Source: Teichococcus wenyumeiae (GTDB taxonomy: Bacteria > Pseudomonadota > Alphaproteobacteria > Acetobacterales > Acetobacteraceae). From it: a stretch of DNA of 64,000 bases. The DNA lies in contig NZ_RFLX01000004.1 of NCBI RefSeq assembly GCF_003696345.1, forward strand, positions 124,001 to 188,000, read 5' to 3'. Positions 38,535 through 48,339 of the stretch are shown here, piece by piece. Positions within the stretch are counted from its first letter, which is position 1; each line of letters starts with the position of its first letter. The notes under the pieces are model-generated. The model saw nothing but the letters and a program-made list of their open reading frames with translations. It did not search any database and was not told the DNA's origin. A program made the position numbers and the translations under genes.

Positions 38535-39104
38535 TCAGCCAGCCTGCCAGTTGCGGACGGCGTCGTTCGGCCACAGCAACATCAGGACATTCAGTGTCAG
38601 GTTGTCGCGGATCGCCAGCAGCGCGGCCAGTTCCAGCGCCAGCACCAGCAGCACCGAGGCCCAGACCGGTAGGCGTGCCGCAAGCGCGAAGCCCAGCAGC
38701 ATGGCCACAAGATCGGCCAGGGAATTCACTACGCTGTCGCCATTGTAGCCCAGCGCGATGGTGGCATCGCGGTAGCGGCCGATCACGGCGGGGGTATTCT
38801 CCACCACCTCCCAGGCCGCCTCGACCAGCGTGGCCAGCACGGCGCGCAAGGGCAGGCTCCTCCCCGGCAGCAGCCAGCGCGCGGCGGCATAGAACAACAG
38901 CCCATGGACGATGTGGGAAGGCGTGTACCAGTCGCTGAGGTGCTGGGAATTGCCGGCGCTGTTCACCTCTCCATGCCACAGATCGATGGTGCCGCAGGTG
39001 CAGATGGGCACGCGCCCCATGGCCAGCTCGATTGCCGCCATCGCAACGGCGATGCCCAGCATGGCAAGCCCGGCCCTGCCCCATTCCCGCTTGTTCATGC
39101 GCAT
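38535..39104 (-). CDS. UPF0314/DUF2585 membrane protein
   Basis: 189 residues with about four to five membrane helices and the signature CTCGTIDLWHGEVNS, then SDWYTPSHIVHG and EVVENTPAVIGRYRD. The family is largely alphaproteobacterial and of unknown function. A start at 39098 is also possible. It lies 37 nt before the BisC-like gene, perhaps co-transcribed, and is divergent from the O-antigen ligase-like gene. Confidence 0.88.
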   Translation of the reverse strand: MRMNKREWGRAGLAMLGIAVAMAAIELAMGRVPICTCGTIDLWHGEVNSAGNSQHLSDWYTPSHIVHGLLFYAAARWLLPGRSLPLRAVLATLVEAAWEVVENTPAVIGRYRDATIALGYNGDSVVNSLADLVAMLLGFALAARLPVWASVLLVLALELAALLAIRDNLTLNVLMLLWPNDAVRNWQAG

Positions 39105-39199
39105 CCCGCCCCTGTGCCGCTCCCGCTATGTCCCGCAGCGGCTTCCGCCGCAACCAGGCGGCGGTTCCGGGCGCGGCGGAATTGCCCTAAGGCCTTGGC

Positions 39200-40435
39200 A
39201 TGACCCCGCAGGTTCAGCACGGCGCTTCCATCGACTGGCGCGCCCCGACCTTCCCCCTGGCGATCGCCGCGCTGGTCGCGCCCTTCGCCGCCGTGCTGCA
39301 GTCCAAGGCCATGACGCCTTTGGGGCTGCTGGCCCTGGTGGGGTGCATCCTGCTGGCACGCCTGCGCCAGGGCGCCTGGCCTTGGCCGCGTGGCGCCGCC
39401 TTCTGGGCCGGCATGGCGCTGGCCGGCTGGGGAACGCTCTCGGCCCTCTGGGCCATCGATCCCCGCCGCAGCTTCTCCGAAGGCCTGTCGGTGGTCGGCA
39501 TGGTGCTGCTGGCCGGCGCGGCCGCCCGCGCTGCCGCGCAGGATGCGCCGGAGCAGCGCCGCAAGCTGGGCGGCGCGGTGCTGATCGGCCTCGGCATCGG
39601 GCTGGCTGCCGCCTTGTTCGACCATCTCAGCGGCAATGCCCTGCGCGCCGGAGTCCGGGGGCTGCATGAAGCCCCGGCCAGCCTCGCCTTCGGCCTGAAG
39701 CCGGCCGCATCCGTGATGGCCTTGCTGCTGCCGCTGCTGGCGGGCGCCTCCCTGGCACCACGGTGGCGGGTGGGTGCGCTGCTGCTTGGCCTCGCGGTTC
39801 TGCTGGTCCTTCCCGGAGACACCGCCAAACTGGCGGCGCTGGCGGGCGTGCTGGTGGCTGGCGCCGTGGCGCTCGCGCCGCGCCGCATGCCGCAGGTGGT
39901 CGCCGTGGCGCTGGCGACCGTTTTGCTGGCCACACCTGCCCTGCTGGCGCCTGCCATCGGCATCATGGGGCCGCGGGTGGAGCGGCTACCGCCTTCCGGC
40001 ATCCATCGGCTGCTGATCTGGGATTTCGCCCTGGGCCGCGCGGCCGAGAAGCCGCTGACCGGCTGGGGCATGGAATCCGCCCGCATCCTTCCCGGTGGCG
40101 AGGCCAGGCCGGACCCGCTGCGCCTCGGCGTGACAGACCCCAATCTGCGGATCTGGTTCACCCAGCCGCAACTGCGGCTGCTGCCGCTGCACCCGCATAA
40201 CGGCCCGCTGCAGATCCGGCTGGAACTGGGATGGATCGGCGCCACGCTGGCAGCCCTGGCCCTGCTGATGCTGGGGCTGGCGGCGGCACGCTGCGCCGTG
40301 CCCGCCGCGGCGGCCGGTGCCCTGGCCTCGGGCTTCGTCACCTTCTTCGCCAGCTTCGGTGTCTGGCAGAACTGGTGGCTTTGCGCGGCGGCGCTGGCAC
40401 TCACCATCGCCGCCGCGCTGCCGGCCCGCCGCTAG
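39200..40435 (+). CDS. O-antigen ligase/polymerase-like membrane protein
   Basis: 411 residues with roughly ten membrane helices and a large loop (about 250-330) containing SGIHRLLIWDFAL, GWGMESAR and LPLHPHNGPLQIRLELG. The HPHN segment and layout match WaaL/Wzy-type enzymes that join or polymerise O-antigen at the periplasmic face. There are no other surface-polysaccharide genes beside it, so ligase versus polymerase is open. It ends 4 nt from the facing creatininase stop. Confidence 0.85.
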   Translation: MTPQVQHGASIDWRAPTFPLAIAALVAPFAAVLQSKAMTPLGLLALVGCILLARLRQGAWPWPRGAAFWAGMALAGWGTLSALWAIDPRRSFSEGLSVVGMVLLAGAAARAAAQDAPEQRRKLGGAVLIGLGIGLAAALFDHLSGNALRAGVRGLHEAPASLAFGLKPAASVMALLLPLLAGASLAPRWRVGALLLGLAVLLVLPGDTAKLAALAGVLVAGAVALAPRRMPQVVAVALATVLLATPALLAPAIGIMGPRVERLPPSGIHRLLIWDFALGRAAEKPLTGWGMESARILPGGEARPDPLRLGVTDPNLRIWFTQPQLRLLPLHPHNGPLQIRLELGWIGATLAALALLMLGLAAARCAVPAAAAGALASGFVTFFASFGVWQNWWLCAAALALTIAAALPARR

Positions 40436-40439
40436 GGCG

Positions 40440-41264
40440 CTACGCCGGCACCTTGCTGGCGAAATGCGCGGCGAAGCGGGCGACGATATCCGTCAGCTTC
40501 TCCACCAGCGCCTGTCCGGTCTCGGCCGAGCAAAGCTTCGGGTCACCTTGGGCGACGCCATCGTGATAGGTATCGTCGTATTCCATCGGCAGGCCGATCT
40601 CGGCGCCATTGAAGCTGGCGGTGCCGAGGCCCGTATAGGGCAGGCCCAGGATGCTGTCCTTCTTCAGCGACTTGCCTTCCGGGATCAGGTCCTTGCGGAT
40701 CAGTTCGGGAAAGAGATGCATGCCGATGCTAGTCAGCGGGTCCGCGCCATGGCCGGAGACCGCCTTGGCCTTCTCGGCGCCAATCAGGCCCGGCAACAGG
40801 CCGTAGCTGATGCGCCAGAGGTAGAGGCTCGGCAGCACCACCTTCTTCTCCTGCCACAGCGTGCGGGCCACCTCGGCGATCGGGCCGACATTGCCGCCAT
40901 GGCCGTTGATGACGACGATGCGCGTCAGGCCATTGCGGTGCAGGCTGGCCACCATGTCGGTGATGACGCTGGCCAGCGTCGCCTGGCTGATGGCGATGCC
41001 GCCGATCATCGGACCGAACCAGTCGGCGCCGCCGAAGGGCAGCACCGGTGCCACATAGGTCGGCGTGCCGGCCTCGGTGGCGCGGATGGCGGCGAGCTCC
41101 GCCACCTTCTCGGCCAGCAGGTAGTCGCCCATGGGCGCATGCGGCCCCTGGTCCTCGTGGCTACCCATGGGCAGCAGAATGATCGGGTTCTTGGCGAAGG
41201 CTTCGCGCCCCTCCCCACCGGTCAGCGTGCCCATGTGAACCTTGGGCTTGGTCAGTGCAGCCAC
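40440..41264 (-). CDS. Creatininase-family amidohydrolase
   Basis: 274 residues. Metal-binding GSHEDQGPHAPMGDY and the later INGHGGNVGP place it in the creatininase/FAPy-deformylase/MftE superfamily, whose members cut cyclic or linear amides. It is the last gene of the ABC-transporter operon, 39 nt after the second ATPase gene, which suggests that its substrate is what the transporter imports. True creatininase activity is not implied. Confidence 0.88.
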   Translation of the reverse strand: MAALTKPKVHMGTLTGGEGREAFAKNPIILLPMGSHEDQGPHAPMGDYLLAEKVAELAAIRATEAGTPTYVAPVLPFGGADWFGPMIGGIAISQATLASVITDMVASLHRNGLTRIVVINGHGGNVGPIAEVARTLWQEKKVVLPSLYLWRISYGLLPGLIGAEKAKAVSGHGADPLTSIGMHLFPELIRKDLIPEGKSLKKDSILGLPYTGLGTASFNGAEIGLPMEYDDTYHDGVAQGDPKLCSAETGQALVEKLTDIVARFAAHFASKVPA

Positions 41265-41303
41265 CAGTCTTCACTCCGTTCTTTTCGTTGAGGGCCCGGC
41301 GGA

Positions 41304-42278
41304 TCAGGCGATCTCTTCCGCCCGGATGCAGGCGACGCGTGTTCCCGCATCGCCGAAGGGCCGCAGTTCCGGCACCACCTCCGCGCAGGCGTCGCGCGCA
41401 TGGGCGCAGCGCGTGCGGAAAACGCAGCCGGAGGGCGGGTTCGAGGGGCTGGGCGGGTCGCCCTGCAACAGGATGCGCCTGGCCCGCCGCGCCGGGTCCA
41501 GCATCGGCGTGGCGGAAAGCAAGGCACGGGTATAGGGGTGGACCGGGCGCGCGAAGACGCTGCGCGCCGTGCCTTCCTCCATCACCCGCCCTAGATACAT
41601 CACGATCACCCGGTCGCAGAGATTGGCGACCACCGGCAGGTCGTGGCTGATGAAGAGCATCGCCAGGCCCAGGTCCCGCCGCAGCTCGCCTAGCAACTGG
41701 ATGACCTGCGCCTGGATGGAGACATCCAGCGCCGAGACCGGCTCATCCGCCACCAGGAAGTCCGGCCCGGTGGACAGCGCCCGCGCGATGCCGATGCGCT
41801 GCCGCTGGCCGCCGGAGAATTCGTGCGGGAAGCGCTGCGCATGGGCGGGGTCGAGCCCCACCTTGTTCAGCAGTTCCGCCACCCGCCGCTCCCGCTTCCG
41901 GCTTGGCAGCAGGCCGTGGATGGAGATGCCGTCGGCGATCTGGTCGCCGACGCGGCGGCGCGGGTCCAGGCTGCCATAGGGGTCTTGGAACACGATCTGC
42001 ATCCGCCGCCGCAGCCGCCGCCATTCGGCGCGGGAGGCGTCGTTCACCAGCTTGCCGTCGAAGCGGACGCTGCCCTCGGTCGCCGGCATCAACCCCAGCA
42101 TCATGCGGCCCAGCGTGCTCTTGCCGGAGCCGCTTTCGCCCACCACGCCCACGGCTTCCCCGCGCGCAACGGAAGCATCGATATGCTTCACCGCCTGTAC
42201 CGGCCTTCCCTTGCGGAACAGCCCCTTGCCGGGAAAGGTCTTGGAAAGACCGACAGCTTCGATCAGCGGCGCGTTCAT
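41304..42278 (-). CDS. Oligopeptide-type ABC transporter ATP-binding protein (OppF-like)
   Basis: 324 residues. Walker [12 protein letters not shown], signature SGGQRQRIGIARAL, Walker B LVADEPVSALD and a C-terminal oligopeptide/dipeptide tail (FRTRCAHARDAC) that typically carries cysteines. It energises import with the fused ATPase upstream. Its ATG overlaps that gene's stop (ATGA). Confidence 0.94.
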   Translation of the reverse strand: MNAPLIEAVGLSKTFPGKGLFRKGRPVQAVKHIDASVARGEAVGVVGESGSGKSTLGRMMLGLMPATEGSVRFDGKLVNDASRAEWRRLRRRMQIVFQDPYGSLDPRRRVGDQIADGISIHGLLPSRKRERRVAELLNKVGLDPAHAQRFPHEFSGGQRQRIGIARALSTGPDFLVADEPVSALDVSIQAQVIQLLGELRRDLGLAMLFISHDLPVVANLCDRVIVMYLGRVMEEGTARSVFARPVHPYTRALLSATPMLDPARRARRILLQGDPPSPSNPPSGCVFRTRCAHARDACAEVVPELRPFGDAGTRVACIRAEEIA

Positions 42279-44119
42279 GCCACGGCCTCCGTGGGCGTCA
42301 GTTCATGCCAGCGGATGCAGCGCACCTGCCGCTCCGCGCGGATAGCCTCCAGCGGCGGCGGCGCGGCTTCGCAGGCGGCGGTGGCGAAACGGCAACGCGG
42401 CGCAAAGCGGCAGCCGACCGGGAAGTTGTGCGGCGGCGGCACGATGCCCGGAATGCCCAGCGGCGGTTCCTCGCCTTCCGGCACGGCGGCCAGCAGGGCG
42501 CGGGTATAGGGGTGCAGCGGGTTGCCGAAGACTTCCTCGACCCGGCCCTGCTCCACCACCTGCCCGGCATACATCACCGCCACCCGGTCCGCGATCTCGG
42601 ACACCACGCCCAGACTGTGGGTGATGAAGATCATCGCCATGCCGGTCTCGCGCTTCAGGTCGTTCAGCAGGTCCAGGATCTGCGCCTGCACCGTCACGTC
42701 GAGCGCCGTGGTCGGCTCGTCGCAGATCAGCAGCTTCGGGTTGTTGGCGATGCCCATGGCGATCATCACGCGCTGCCGCATGCCGCCAGACATCTCATGC
42801 GGATAAACCCGCAGCCGCTTGGCCGGATCGGCGATGCCGACGCGCTTGAACAACTCCTCCGCCTTGGCCCAGGCCTCGGCCGAGGAGATCTTCTGGTGCG
42901 CCTGGATCGCCTCCACCACCTGCGCGCCCACGGTATGCACCGGGTTCAGGCTGCTCATCGGGTCCTGGAACACCATGGCCATGGGTCCGCCGCGCAGGGC
43001 GCGCATCTCCGGCTCGCTCAGCCGCAGCACGTCCTTGCCGCCCAGCCAGGCATGGCCTTCCACCGGCACCGCCACCGGCGGCAGCAGGCCCATCACGGCG
43101 GTGGCGGTGACCGACTTGCCGGAACCGCTCTCGCCCACGATGGCCAGGGTCTCCCCGGCCCGGACGGAGAGCGAGACATCCTGCACCGGGCGGATCGGCC
43201 CACGCGGGGTGGCGATCTCCACCGTCAGGTTCTGCACCTCCAGCACCGCATCGCTGCGCGGCGCGGGGGCCGGCACCAGTCCGGGGAACACGCGGTCCAC
43301 CAGGCGGAGCCTGCGGCGCCCGGCGGGCGTGCGCGGGTCCACCGCGTCGCGCAGCCCGTCACAAAGCAGGTTCATGGCCAGGATGGTCAGCGTCAGCGCC
43401 GCACAGGGCCAGAGCAGCAGCATCGGCGCCTGTTCCATCGTGGCGCGCGCCCCGCGGATCATCAGGCCCCAGGAAGGTGCCGGCGGCACCACGCCCAGGC
43501 CCAGGAAGGACAGCCCGCTTTCCAGCACCACCGCCGAGGCGACGGCCAGCGAAAGCTGCACCAACACCGGCCCGGCCACATTGGGCAGCACGGTGCGGAA
43601 CAGGATGCGCCAGGTCGGCGCCCCCAGGGCACGCACCGCCTCGACATAATCCAGGCTGCGGGCGGAGAGCACCTCGGCATAGGTCACGCGCGCGAAGCCC
43701 GGCAGGTAGAGCACCGAGAGCACCAGGATCAGCGTGCCCGCGCCCGGCCCCATCAGCGTCACCACCAGCAGGGCCAGCAGCACGGGCGGGAAGCACAGGA
43801 TGATGTCCATGCTTCGCACGGTCAGGATCTCGCCCAGGCCACGGAACCAGCCGCCGATCAGCCCGAAGGCGGTGCCGATGACGCCCGCGATGATGGCGGA
43901 GGCGAAGGCGACGCCCAGGCTGGTGCGCGCGCCCCAGATGAGGCGGGACAGCACGTCGCGGCCGAATTCATCCCGCCCCAGCGGCGAGCCGGCCATGGGC
44001 CCGGCGAGGCGGTTCGCGATGTCCTGCCGCACCGGGTCCGCCAGCCCCAGGATAGGCGCGGCGATGGCCAGCAGAATGATGAGCGCGACGATCGCGCCCG
44101 GAATCCAGAGCTTCTTCAT
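42275..44119 (-). CDS. Fused ABC permease (DppC-like) and ATPase (DppD-like)
   Basis: 614 residues. The N-terminal half (about 1-280) is a DppC/OppC permease with about six helices and the EAA-type loop ([15 protein letters not shown]). The C-terminal half (about 310-614) is a complete ATPase with [38 protein letters not shown] and the oligopeptide tail. These are normally two proteins. The open frame crosses the junction without stop, so the fusion is real in this sequence. It overlaps both neighbours by 4 nt. Confidence 0.93.
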   Translation of the reverse strand: MKKLWIPGAIVALIILLAIAAPILGLADPVRQDIANRLAGPMAGSPLGRDEFGRDVLSRLIWGARTSLGVAFASAIIAGVIGTAFGLIGGWFRGLGEILTVRSMDIILCFPPVLLALLVVTLMGPGAGTLILVLSVLYLPGFARVTYAEVLSARSLDYVEAVRALGAPTWRILFRTVLPNVAGPVLVQLSLAVASAVVLESGLSFLGLGVVPPAPSWGLMIRGARATMEQAPMLLLWPCAALTLTILAMNLLCDGLRDAVDPRTPAGRRRLRLVDRVFPGLVPAPAPRSDAVLEVQNLTVEIATPRGPIRPVQDVSLSVRAGETLAIVGESGSGKSVTATAVMGLLPPVAVPVEGHAWLGGKDVLRLSEPEMRALRGGPMAMVFQDPMSSLNPVHTVGAQVVEAIQAHQKISSAEAWAKAEELFKRVGIADPAKRLRVYPHEMSGGMRQRVMIAMGIANNPKLLICDEPTTALDVTVQAQILDLLNDLKRETGMAMIFITHSLGVVSEIADRVAVMYAGQVVEQGRVEEVFGNPLHPYTRALLAAVPEGEEPPLGIPGIVPPPHNFPVGCRFAPRCRFATAACEAAPPPLEAIRAERQVRCIRWHELTPTEAVA

Positions 44120-45066
44120 GCCGTGCGGATCCGCGGATCGAGGGCGGCGTAGAGCAGGTCCATGATCAGGTTGATCAGCAGGAACAGGCCCGAGATGGTC
44201 AGCACGATGCCGACGACCATCGGGTAGTCCCGCGCCTCCACCGCGCGCAGCAGCGGCGTGGAAAGGCCTGGCCAGTTGAAGACATATTCCACCAGCACCG
44301 TACCGCCGAGCAGCGTGCCCATGTGCAGGCCCAGCACTGTCAGCACCGGCGTCAGCGCGTTGCGCACCACATGCTTCACCAGCACGCGGGTGGGCGAGAT
44401 GCCCTTGGCGTGCGCGGTGCGCACATAGTCGCGGCTCAGCGCGTCCAGCACCGAGGCGCGGGTCATGCGGAAGACCACCGCCGCCAGCCCCTTGGCGATG
44501 GCGAGGGATGGCAGTGCGAGAAGCGTCAGGTGCTGCCAGGGATTCTGCGCCAGCGGCACATAGCCGCCCGCGGGCATGATGCGCAGGATCTGCGCCAGCA
44601 CCAGCACCAGCACGGTGCCGACCACGAAGACCGGCACAGCCAGCAGCAGCGCCGCCGCGCCCGAGGCGATGCGGTCGAAGAGCCCGCCCCGGTGCAGCGC
44701 CGCATAGGTGCCGGCGGGGATGGCGATCACCACCGCGATCAGCGTGCCGGCCAGGATGAGTTCCAGCGTGCGCGGCAGGCGCAGCGCGATCTCGTCCAGC
44801 ACGGGGTATTCATCGACCAGTGAGACGCCGAGGTCGCCACGCGTCAGCCCCAGCAGGAAATGGCCGTACTGGTCCAGCAGCGGCTGGTCGAGCCCCAGCC
44901 GCTCCCGCAGTTCCGCCACCGCCGCCGGGTCAGGCGAGACGCCGCCGGTGGAGAGCAGGATCTCCGCGGGGTCGCCCGGCACCATGTGCAGGGTCATGAA
45001 AACAATGGTGGCCACGATCCAGGCCAGCGCGAGGGAGATGCCGATCCGGCGCAGGAGCCAGCGCAT
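44116..45066 (-). CDS. ABC transporter permease (DppB-like)
   Basis: 316 residues with six predicted helices. GDPAEILLSTGG after the first helix and the EAA-type loop DYVRTAHAKGISPTRVL mark a dipeptide/oligopeptide/nickel-type inner-membrane subunit. It pairs with the permease half of the fusion protein. Its start shares a base with the stop of the binding-protein gene (TGATG). Confidence 0.93.
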   Translation of the reverse strand: MRWLLRRIGISLALAWIVATIVFMTLHMVPGDPAEILLSTGGVSPDPAAVAELRERLGLDQPLLDQYGHFLLGLTRGDLGVSLVDEYPVLDEIALRLPRTLELILAGTLIAVVIAIPAGTYAALHRGGLFDRIASGAAALLLAVPVFVVGTVLVLVLAQILRIMPAGGYVPLAQNPWQHLTLLALPSLAIAKGLAAVVFRMTRASVLDALSRDYVRTAHAKGISPTRVLVKHVVRNALTPVLTVLGLHMGTLLGGTVLVEYVFNWPGLSTPLLRAVEARDYPMVVGIVLTISGLFLLINLIMDLLYAALDPRIRTA

Positions 45067-46583
45067 CAGCCGAGATACGCTTCTTCGAGCATGGCGCCGG
45101 ACAGGGTGCTGAGGGCGCCGGGCAGGTTGGTGAAGCCCTTGACCTTCCTGTCCATGGCATAGCCCTGGCTGCGCCAGGCGAGCGTGACCAATGGTACCTC
45201 CTCCAGCGCGGCGCGCTGGAATTCCTTGTAGGCTTCGATGCGTTTGGCCTGGTCGAATTCCCCGCGCCCCTTGGCCAGGGCGGCAACCGTGCGCGGCGCC
45301 TGCAGGGCGAAGGACCGGCCATGGGATGGGGAGAGCGTGGTGTCGAAGATCGGCGTCAGCCCATCCGGGTCGTTGCTATCCGCAGAGACGCCGTGGATGG
45401 CCATCTCATACTGGCCGCGCTGTCCCTGGCTGACGCGGGTGGACCAGTCCGGCAGGCGCAGCTCGCACTGGATGCCGATGGCGGCCAGATGCTGCTGCAC
45501 CACCTCCGCCGTGTCCTTGTGCATGCCGTATTGCGCGGTGGAGAGCAGCGTTGTCTGAAAGCCGTTGGCGAAGCCGGCCTCGCTCAACAACGCCTTGGAC
45601 CGCTCGGGATCATAGGCCCAGCCCTTCGCCAGTTCGGCGTCGTACCAGGGTGTGTCCTGCACCATCGGCACACCTTCCAGCACCGCGCCGCGGCCGAAGA
45701 AGGCCGCCTTCACGATCTCCTCACGCCGGATGGCATGTGCCACCGCGCGGCGGACGCGAGGGTCCGAGAAAGGCCCCTTGGAGCCATTGAACAGGATGTC
45801 CATGAAAGGGCCGGTGGTGGCGTCCAGCTTCAGGCGCGGGTCGGCCTCCACGGCGGACATGGCCTGCCAGGGCACATATTCGATCATGTCCACGTCGCCG
45901 GACTGCAGCGCCGCCGCGCGCAGGTTCTCGTCGGCATAGACGACCATGTTGACAGTCCTGATCTTGGGCAGGCCCTGCCAGTGATTCGGCACCGCTTCCA
46001 AGGTGATGGAACTGCCGCGTTCCTGCGCGGCGATGCGGAAGGGACCGGCGCCAACCGGCTCGCGCGCTTCCGACCTGTGCCAGATCAGCCCCATGTTGTA
46101 GCCGGCGAACCAGTCCGGAAAGGCTGCCACCGGCTGCCGGGTATGGAAGCGGATGGTGTGCGGGTCCGGGGTCTCGATCCACTCCACGGCCTGGAACTGC
46201 GCGCGCATATAGGCGGTCGATTTCTCACCGCCGATCTGTTCGACATTCCAGCGGATATCGGTGGAGGTGACCGGCTCCCCATTCTGGAACGTCGCGTTCG
46301 GGCGCAGCTTGAAGACCCAGGCCCCGTCGGCCGGATCACGCGACCAGGATTCCGCCAGTTCCCCCCGCAACTCGCCCTTGGCGTTGTAGGAGATCAGGCG
46401 GCGGTGAAGCAGCATCTTCACCGTACCAGCGGCGCCGCCCGTGCTGACCCAGGGTTGCAGGTTGGGCGGGTAGGCCGAGAGCCCGAAGCGCAGCGTGCCA
46501 TCCGCCGGCTGTGCCCGCGCCGGACCACGGAGAAACGGCAGGGCGGCACCGGCGGTGAGAAAGGCACGGCGTGTCGGGGTCAT
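45066..46583 (-). CDS. Periplasmic substrate-binding protein, peptide/nickel ABC type (SBP_bac_5)
   Basis: 505 residues. The N-terminus MTPTRRAFLTAGAALPFL carries a Tat signal with likely cleavage after ARA. The family-5 fold shows AESWSRDPADGAWVFKLRP and DPRVRRAVAHAIRREEIVK. It binds the substrate in the periplasm and delivers it to the permeases encoded downstream. The start at 46583 has GGAG 8 nt upstream; the frame is open beyond it but is low-complexity and has no signal peptide. First gene of a five-gene operon. Confidence 0.93.
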   Translation of the reverse strand: MTPTRRAFLTAGAALPFLRGPARAQPADGTLRFGLSAYPPNLQPWVSTGGAAGTVKMLLHRRLISYNAKGELRGELAESWSRDPADGAWVFKLRPNATFQNGEPVTSTDIRWNVEQIGGEKSTAYMRAQFQAVEWIETPDPHTIRFHTRQPVAAFPDWFAGYNMGLIWHRSEAREPVGAGPFRIAAQERGSSITLEAVPNHWQGLPKIRTVNMVVYADENLRAAALQSGDVDMIEYVPWQAMSAVEADPRLKLDATTGPFMDILFNGSKGPFSDPRVRRAVAHAIRREEIVKAAFFGRGAVLEGVPMVQDTPWYDAELAKGWAYDPERSKALLSEAGFANGFQTTLLSTAQYGMHKDTAEVVQQHLAAIGIQCELRLPDWSTRVSQGQRGQYEMAIHGVSADSNDPDGLTPIFDTTLSPSHGRSFALQAPRTVAALAKGRGEFDQAKRIEAYKEFQRAALEEVPLVTLAWRSQGYAMDRKVKGFTNLPGALSTLSGAMLEEAYLG

Positions 46584-46960
46584 GACGGGTCTCCGGAACA
46601 GAGCCAGCGGCAGGGGCCGCTTTTTCGGGTCGGGCGAGCACAGGTGGTTTCCGCATGGCCGCCTGGACAGCGGCGTCACCACAACCAGCAGGTTGCAACC
46701 GCATGGCAGCATCCCGGCAGAATTGGCGCCACTTTTTTTTCGGGGGTGAAAGGCTGCGAGGTACCGCTTTGGCGGTTTAGCGCACAAAAAATCAGCAGAG
46801 GATGCTGGATTGGCAGGCGAAATGGCATCCGGCTCTGGTTTCGCACAGCGAGAACAGCCTGTAGTTCCACAGAGCGATACGGATTGCCACGCCAACTGTC
46901 GCCGGGCCTTGGGACTCGGGCTAAGGAATGCCCGTCTCTTCACCCTGGCAGGAGGTTCTT
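46584..46960. other. Divergent intergenic region between ABC operon and gloA
   Basis: 377 bp without a credible gene. It holds an 8-T run (46733-46740), an A run (46786-46791) and an arrangement CAACC-AGCA-GGTTG-CAACC (46682-46700), whose last ten bases are a perfect palindrome and could be an operator for the ABC operon. No promoter consensus stands out. Confidence 0.5.
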
Positions 46961-47356
46961 ATGGCCAAGCTGGTCCACAGCATGATCCGCGTCCTCGAAG
47001 AAGCACGGTCGCTGGATTTCTATCGCCGCGCCTTCGGGCTGGAAGTCGCCGAGCGGGCTGCCTTCGATGGCTTCACGCTGATCTACCTCCGTACGCCAGA
47101 GGGAGACTTCGAGCTGGAGCTGACCGTGAATGCGGGCCGGGCCGAGCCCTACACTCTGGGCGACGGCTATGGCCACCTGGCGGTGGCGGTGGCGGACCTG
47201 CAGGCGGAACACGCCCGCATGCAGGCCGAGGGGCTGGAGCCGGGCCCGCTGCGGGAGATGCCGCATGAGGGCCGGCCCTTCGCCCGCTTCTTCTTCATCG
47301 CGGACCCCGATGGCTATCGCATCGAGGTCCTGGAGCGCTTCGGCCGCTTCCGCTGA
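46961..47356 (+). CDS. gloA: Lactoylglutathione lyase (glyoxalase I)
   Basis: 131-residue VOC-fold metalloenzyme that converts the methylglyoxal-glutathione adduct to S-lactoylglutathione. Metal ligands are expected at His6 (LVHSMIRV), Glu in FELELTVN, His in GYGHLAVAV and Glu in YRIEVLERF. The start at 46961 is fixed by AGGAGG 6 nt upstream. It is a single-gene unit facing the DapA-family gene, 15 nt between stops. Confidence 0.93.
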   Translation: MAKLVHSMIRVLEEARSLDFYRRAFGLEVAERAAFDGFTLIYLRTPEGDFELELTVNAGRAEPYTLGDGYGHLAVAVADLQAEHARMQAEGLEPGPLREMPHEGRPFARFFFIADPDGYRIEVLERFGRFR

Positions 47357-47371
47357 AGCGGCCGCGCCGGC

Positions 47372-48307
47372 TCAGGCAGCCGCCAGCTTGGCGCGGGCGT
47401 CGTGGCGCGCGACGCGGGAGAGCAGGTATTCCACCTCCGCCTTCGCCGTGGCGCTCATGGCGGCGCCCGGCTTGCGCTGGGCGTCGGAGGCGATGATGCC
47501 GCGGCGCGCCATGATGTACTTGCGGATCGCCAGCCCCACCACCGGCTGCTGCTCGTAGCGCAGCAGGGGCAGGTGGGCGTCGAACAGGTCATGCGCCGCG
47601 TCGCGCTGGCCGGAGGAAGACAGCTTCACCAGGTCCACCAGCATGTCGGGGAAGGCATAGCCGGTCATGGCGCCATCGGCGCCGCGCTCCACCTCGAAGT
47701 CCAGGAAGGCGCCGCCATTGCCGCACAGGATGGAGACGTGGCGCATCCCGTCCTTCTCGAAGTTCCGCAGGGCGGAGATCTTCTCGAGGCCGGGCCAGTC
47801 TTCGTGCTTCACCATGACGCAGGAAGCATTCTCGGTGATGATCCGGCGCAGCACGCCCGGCGTCATCACCACTGTGAAGTTCAGCGGGAAGTCCTGCAGG
47901 ACGAAGGGAATGTCCTCGCCGATCGCTTCCACCGCCTGGCGGTAGTAGGTGACGATCTGGTCGTCGGTGCGCAGGGTGTTCGGCGGCGCGATCATCACGC
48001 CAGCGGCGCCGGCATCCATCGAGGCGCGCGCCAGCGCCCGCATGGCCGCGAAGCCCGGTGCCGAGACACCCACCACCACGGGAATCGAGGAAGCCCGCTT
48101 CACGAAGCGCTTGGCCAGGTCCAGGGCCTCGCCGCCCTCCAGCTTCGGGGCCTCGCCCATCACGCCCAGCACGGTCATGCCGGTGCTGCCGCATTCCAGA
48201 TAGAAGTCGGTCATGCGGTCCACCGAGGCCTCGTCGATGCGGCCATCGGGGTGGAAGGGCGTGGGGGCGATCGGGAAAACGCCCTTGGCGGTATTATCGA
48301 GCAACAT
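47372..48307 (-). CDS. Dihydrodipicolinate synthase/N-acetylneuraminate lyase family protein
   Basis: 311-residue class I aldolase-fold enzyme. STGMTVLGVMGEAPKL corresponds to the GTTGE region, and the Schiff-base Lys is probably in CVMVKHEDWPG. The altered GTTGE motif argues against true DapA and for a pyruvate-dependent lyase or dehydratase of sugar or amino-acid catabolism. A Gfo/Idh/MocA gene lies just upstream on the same strand, a frequent pairing in sugar-acid pathways. Confidence 0.88.
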   Translation of the reverse strand: MLLDNTAKGVFPIAPTPFHPDGRIDEASVDRMTDFYLECGSTGMTVLGVMGEAPKLEGGEALDLAKRFVKRASSIPVVVGVSAPGFAAMRALARASMDAGAAGVMIAPPNTLRTDDQIVTYYRQAVEAIGEDIPFVLQDFPLNFTVVMTPGVLRRIITENASCVMVKHEDWPGLEKISALRNFEKDGMRHVSILCGNGGAFLDFEVERGADGAMTGYAFPDMLVDLVKLSSSGQRDAAHDLFDAHLPLLRYEQQPVVGLAIRKYIMARRGIIASDAQRKPGAAMSATAKAEVEYLLSRVARHDARAKLAAA

Positions 48308-48339
48308 AGGAACTCTCCTGGAGACGTGCCGCAGCCTAG

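Noticed and set aside
46733-46740. Eight-T run as an intrinsic terminator on the plus strand
   Set aside because: Only a 6-bp GGCGCC palindrome precedes it and no plus-strand gene ends nearby.
47400-48307. True DapA (lysine pathway) for the DapA-family gene
   Set aside because: The GTTGE region reads LGVMGEA and the neighbours are catabolic in style, so only the family is called.
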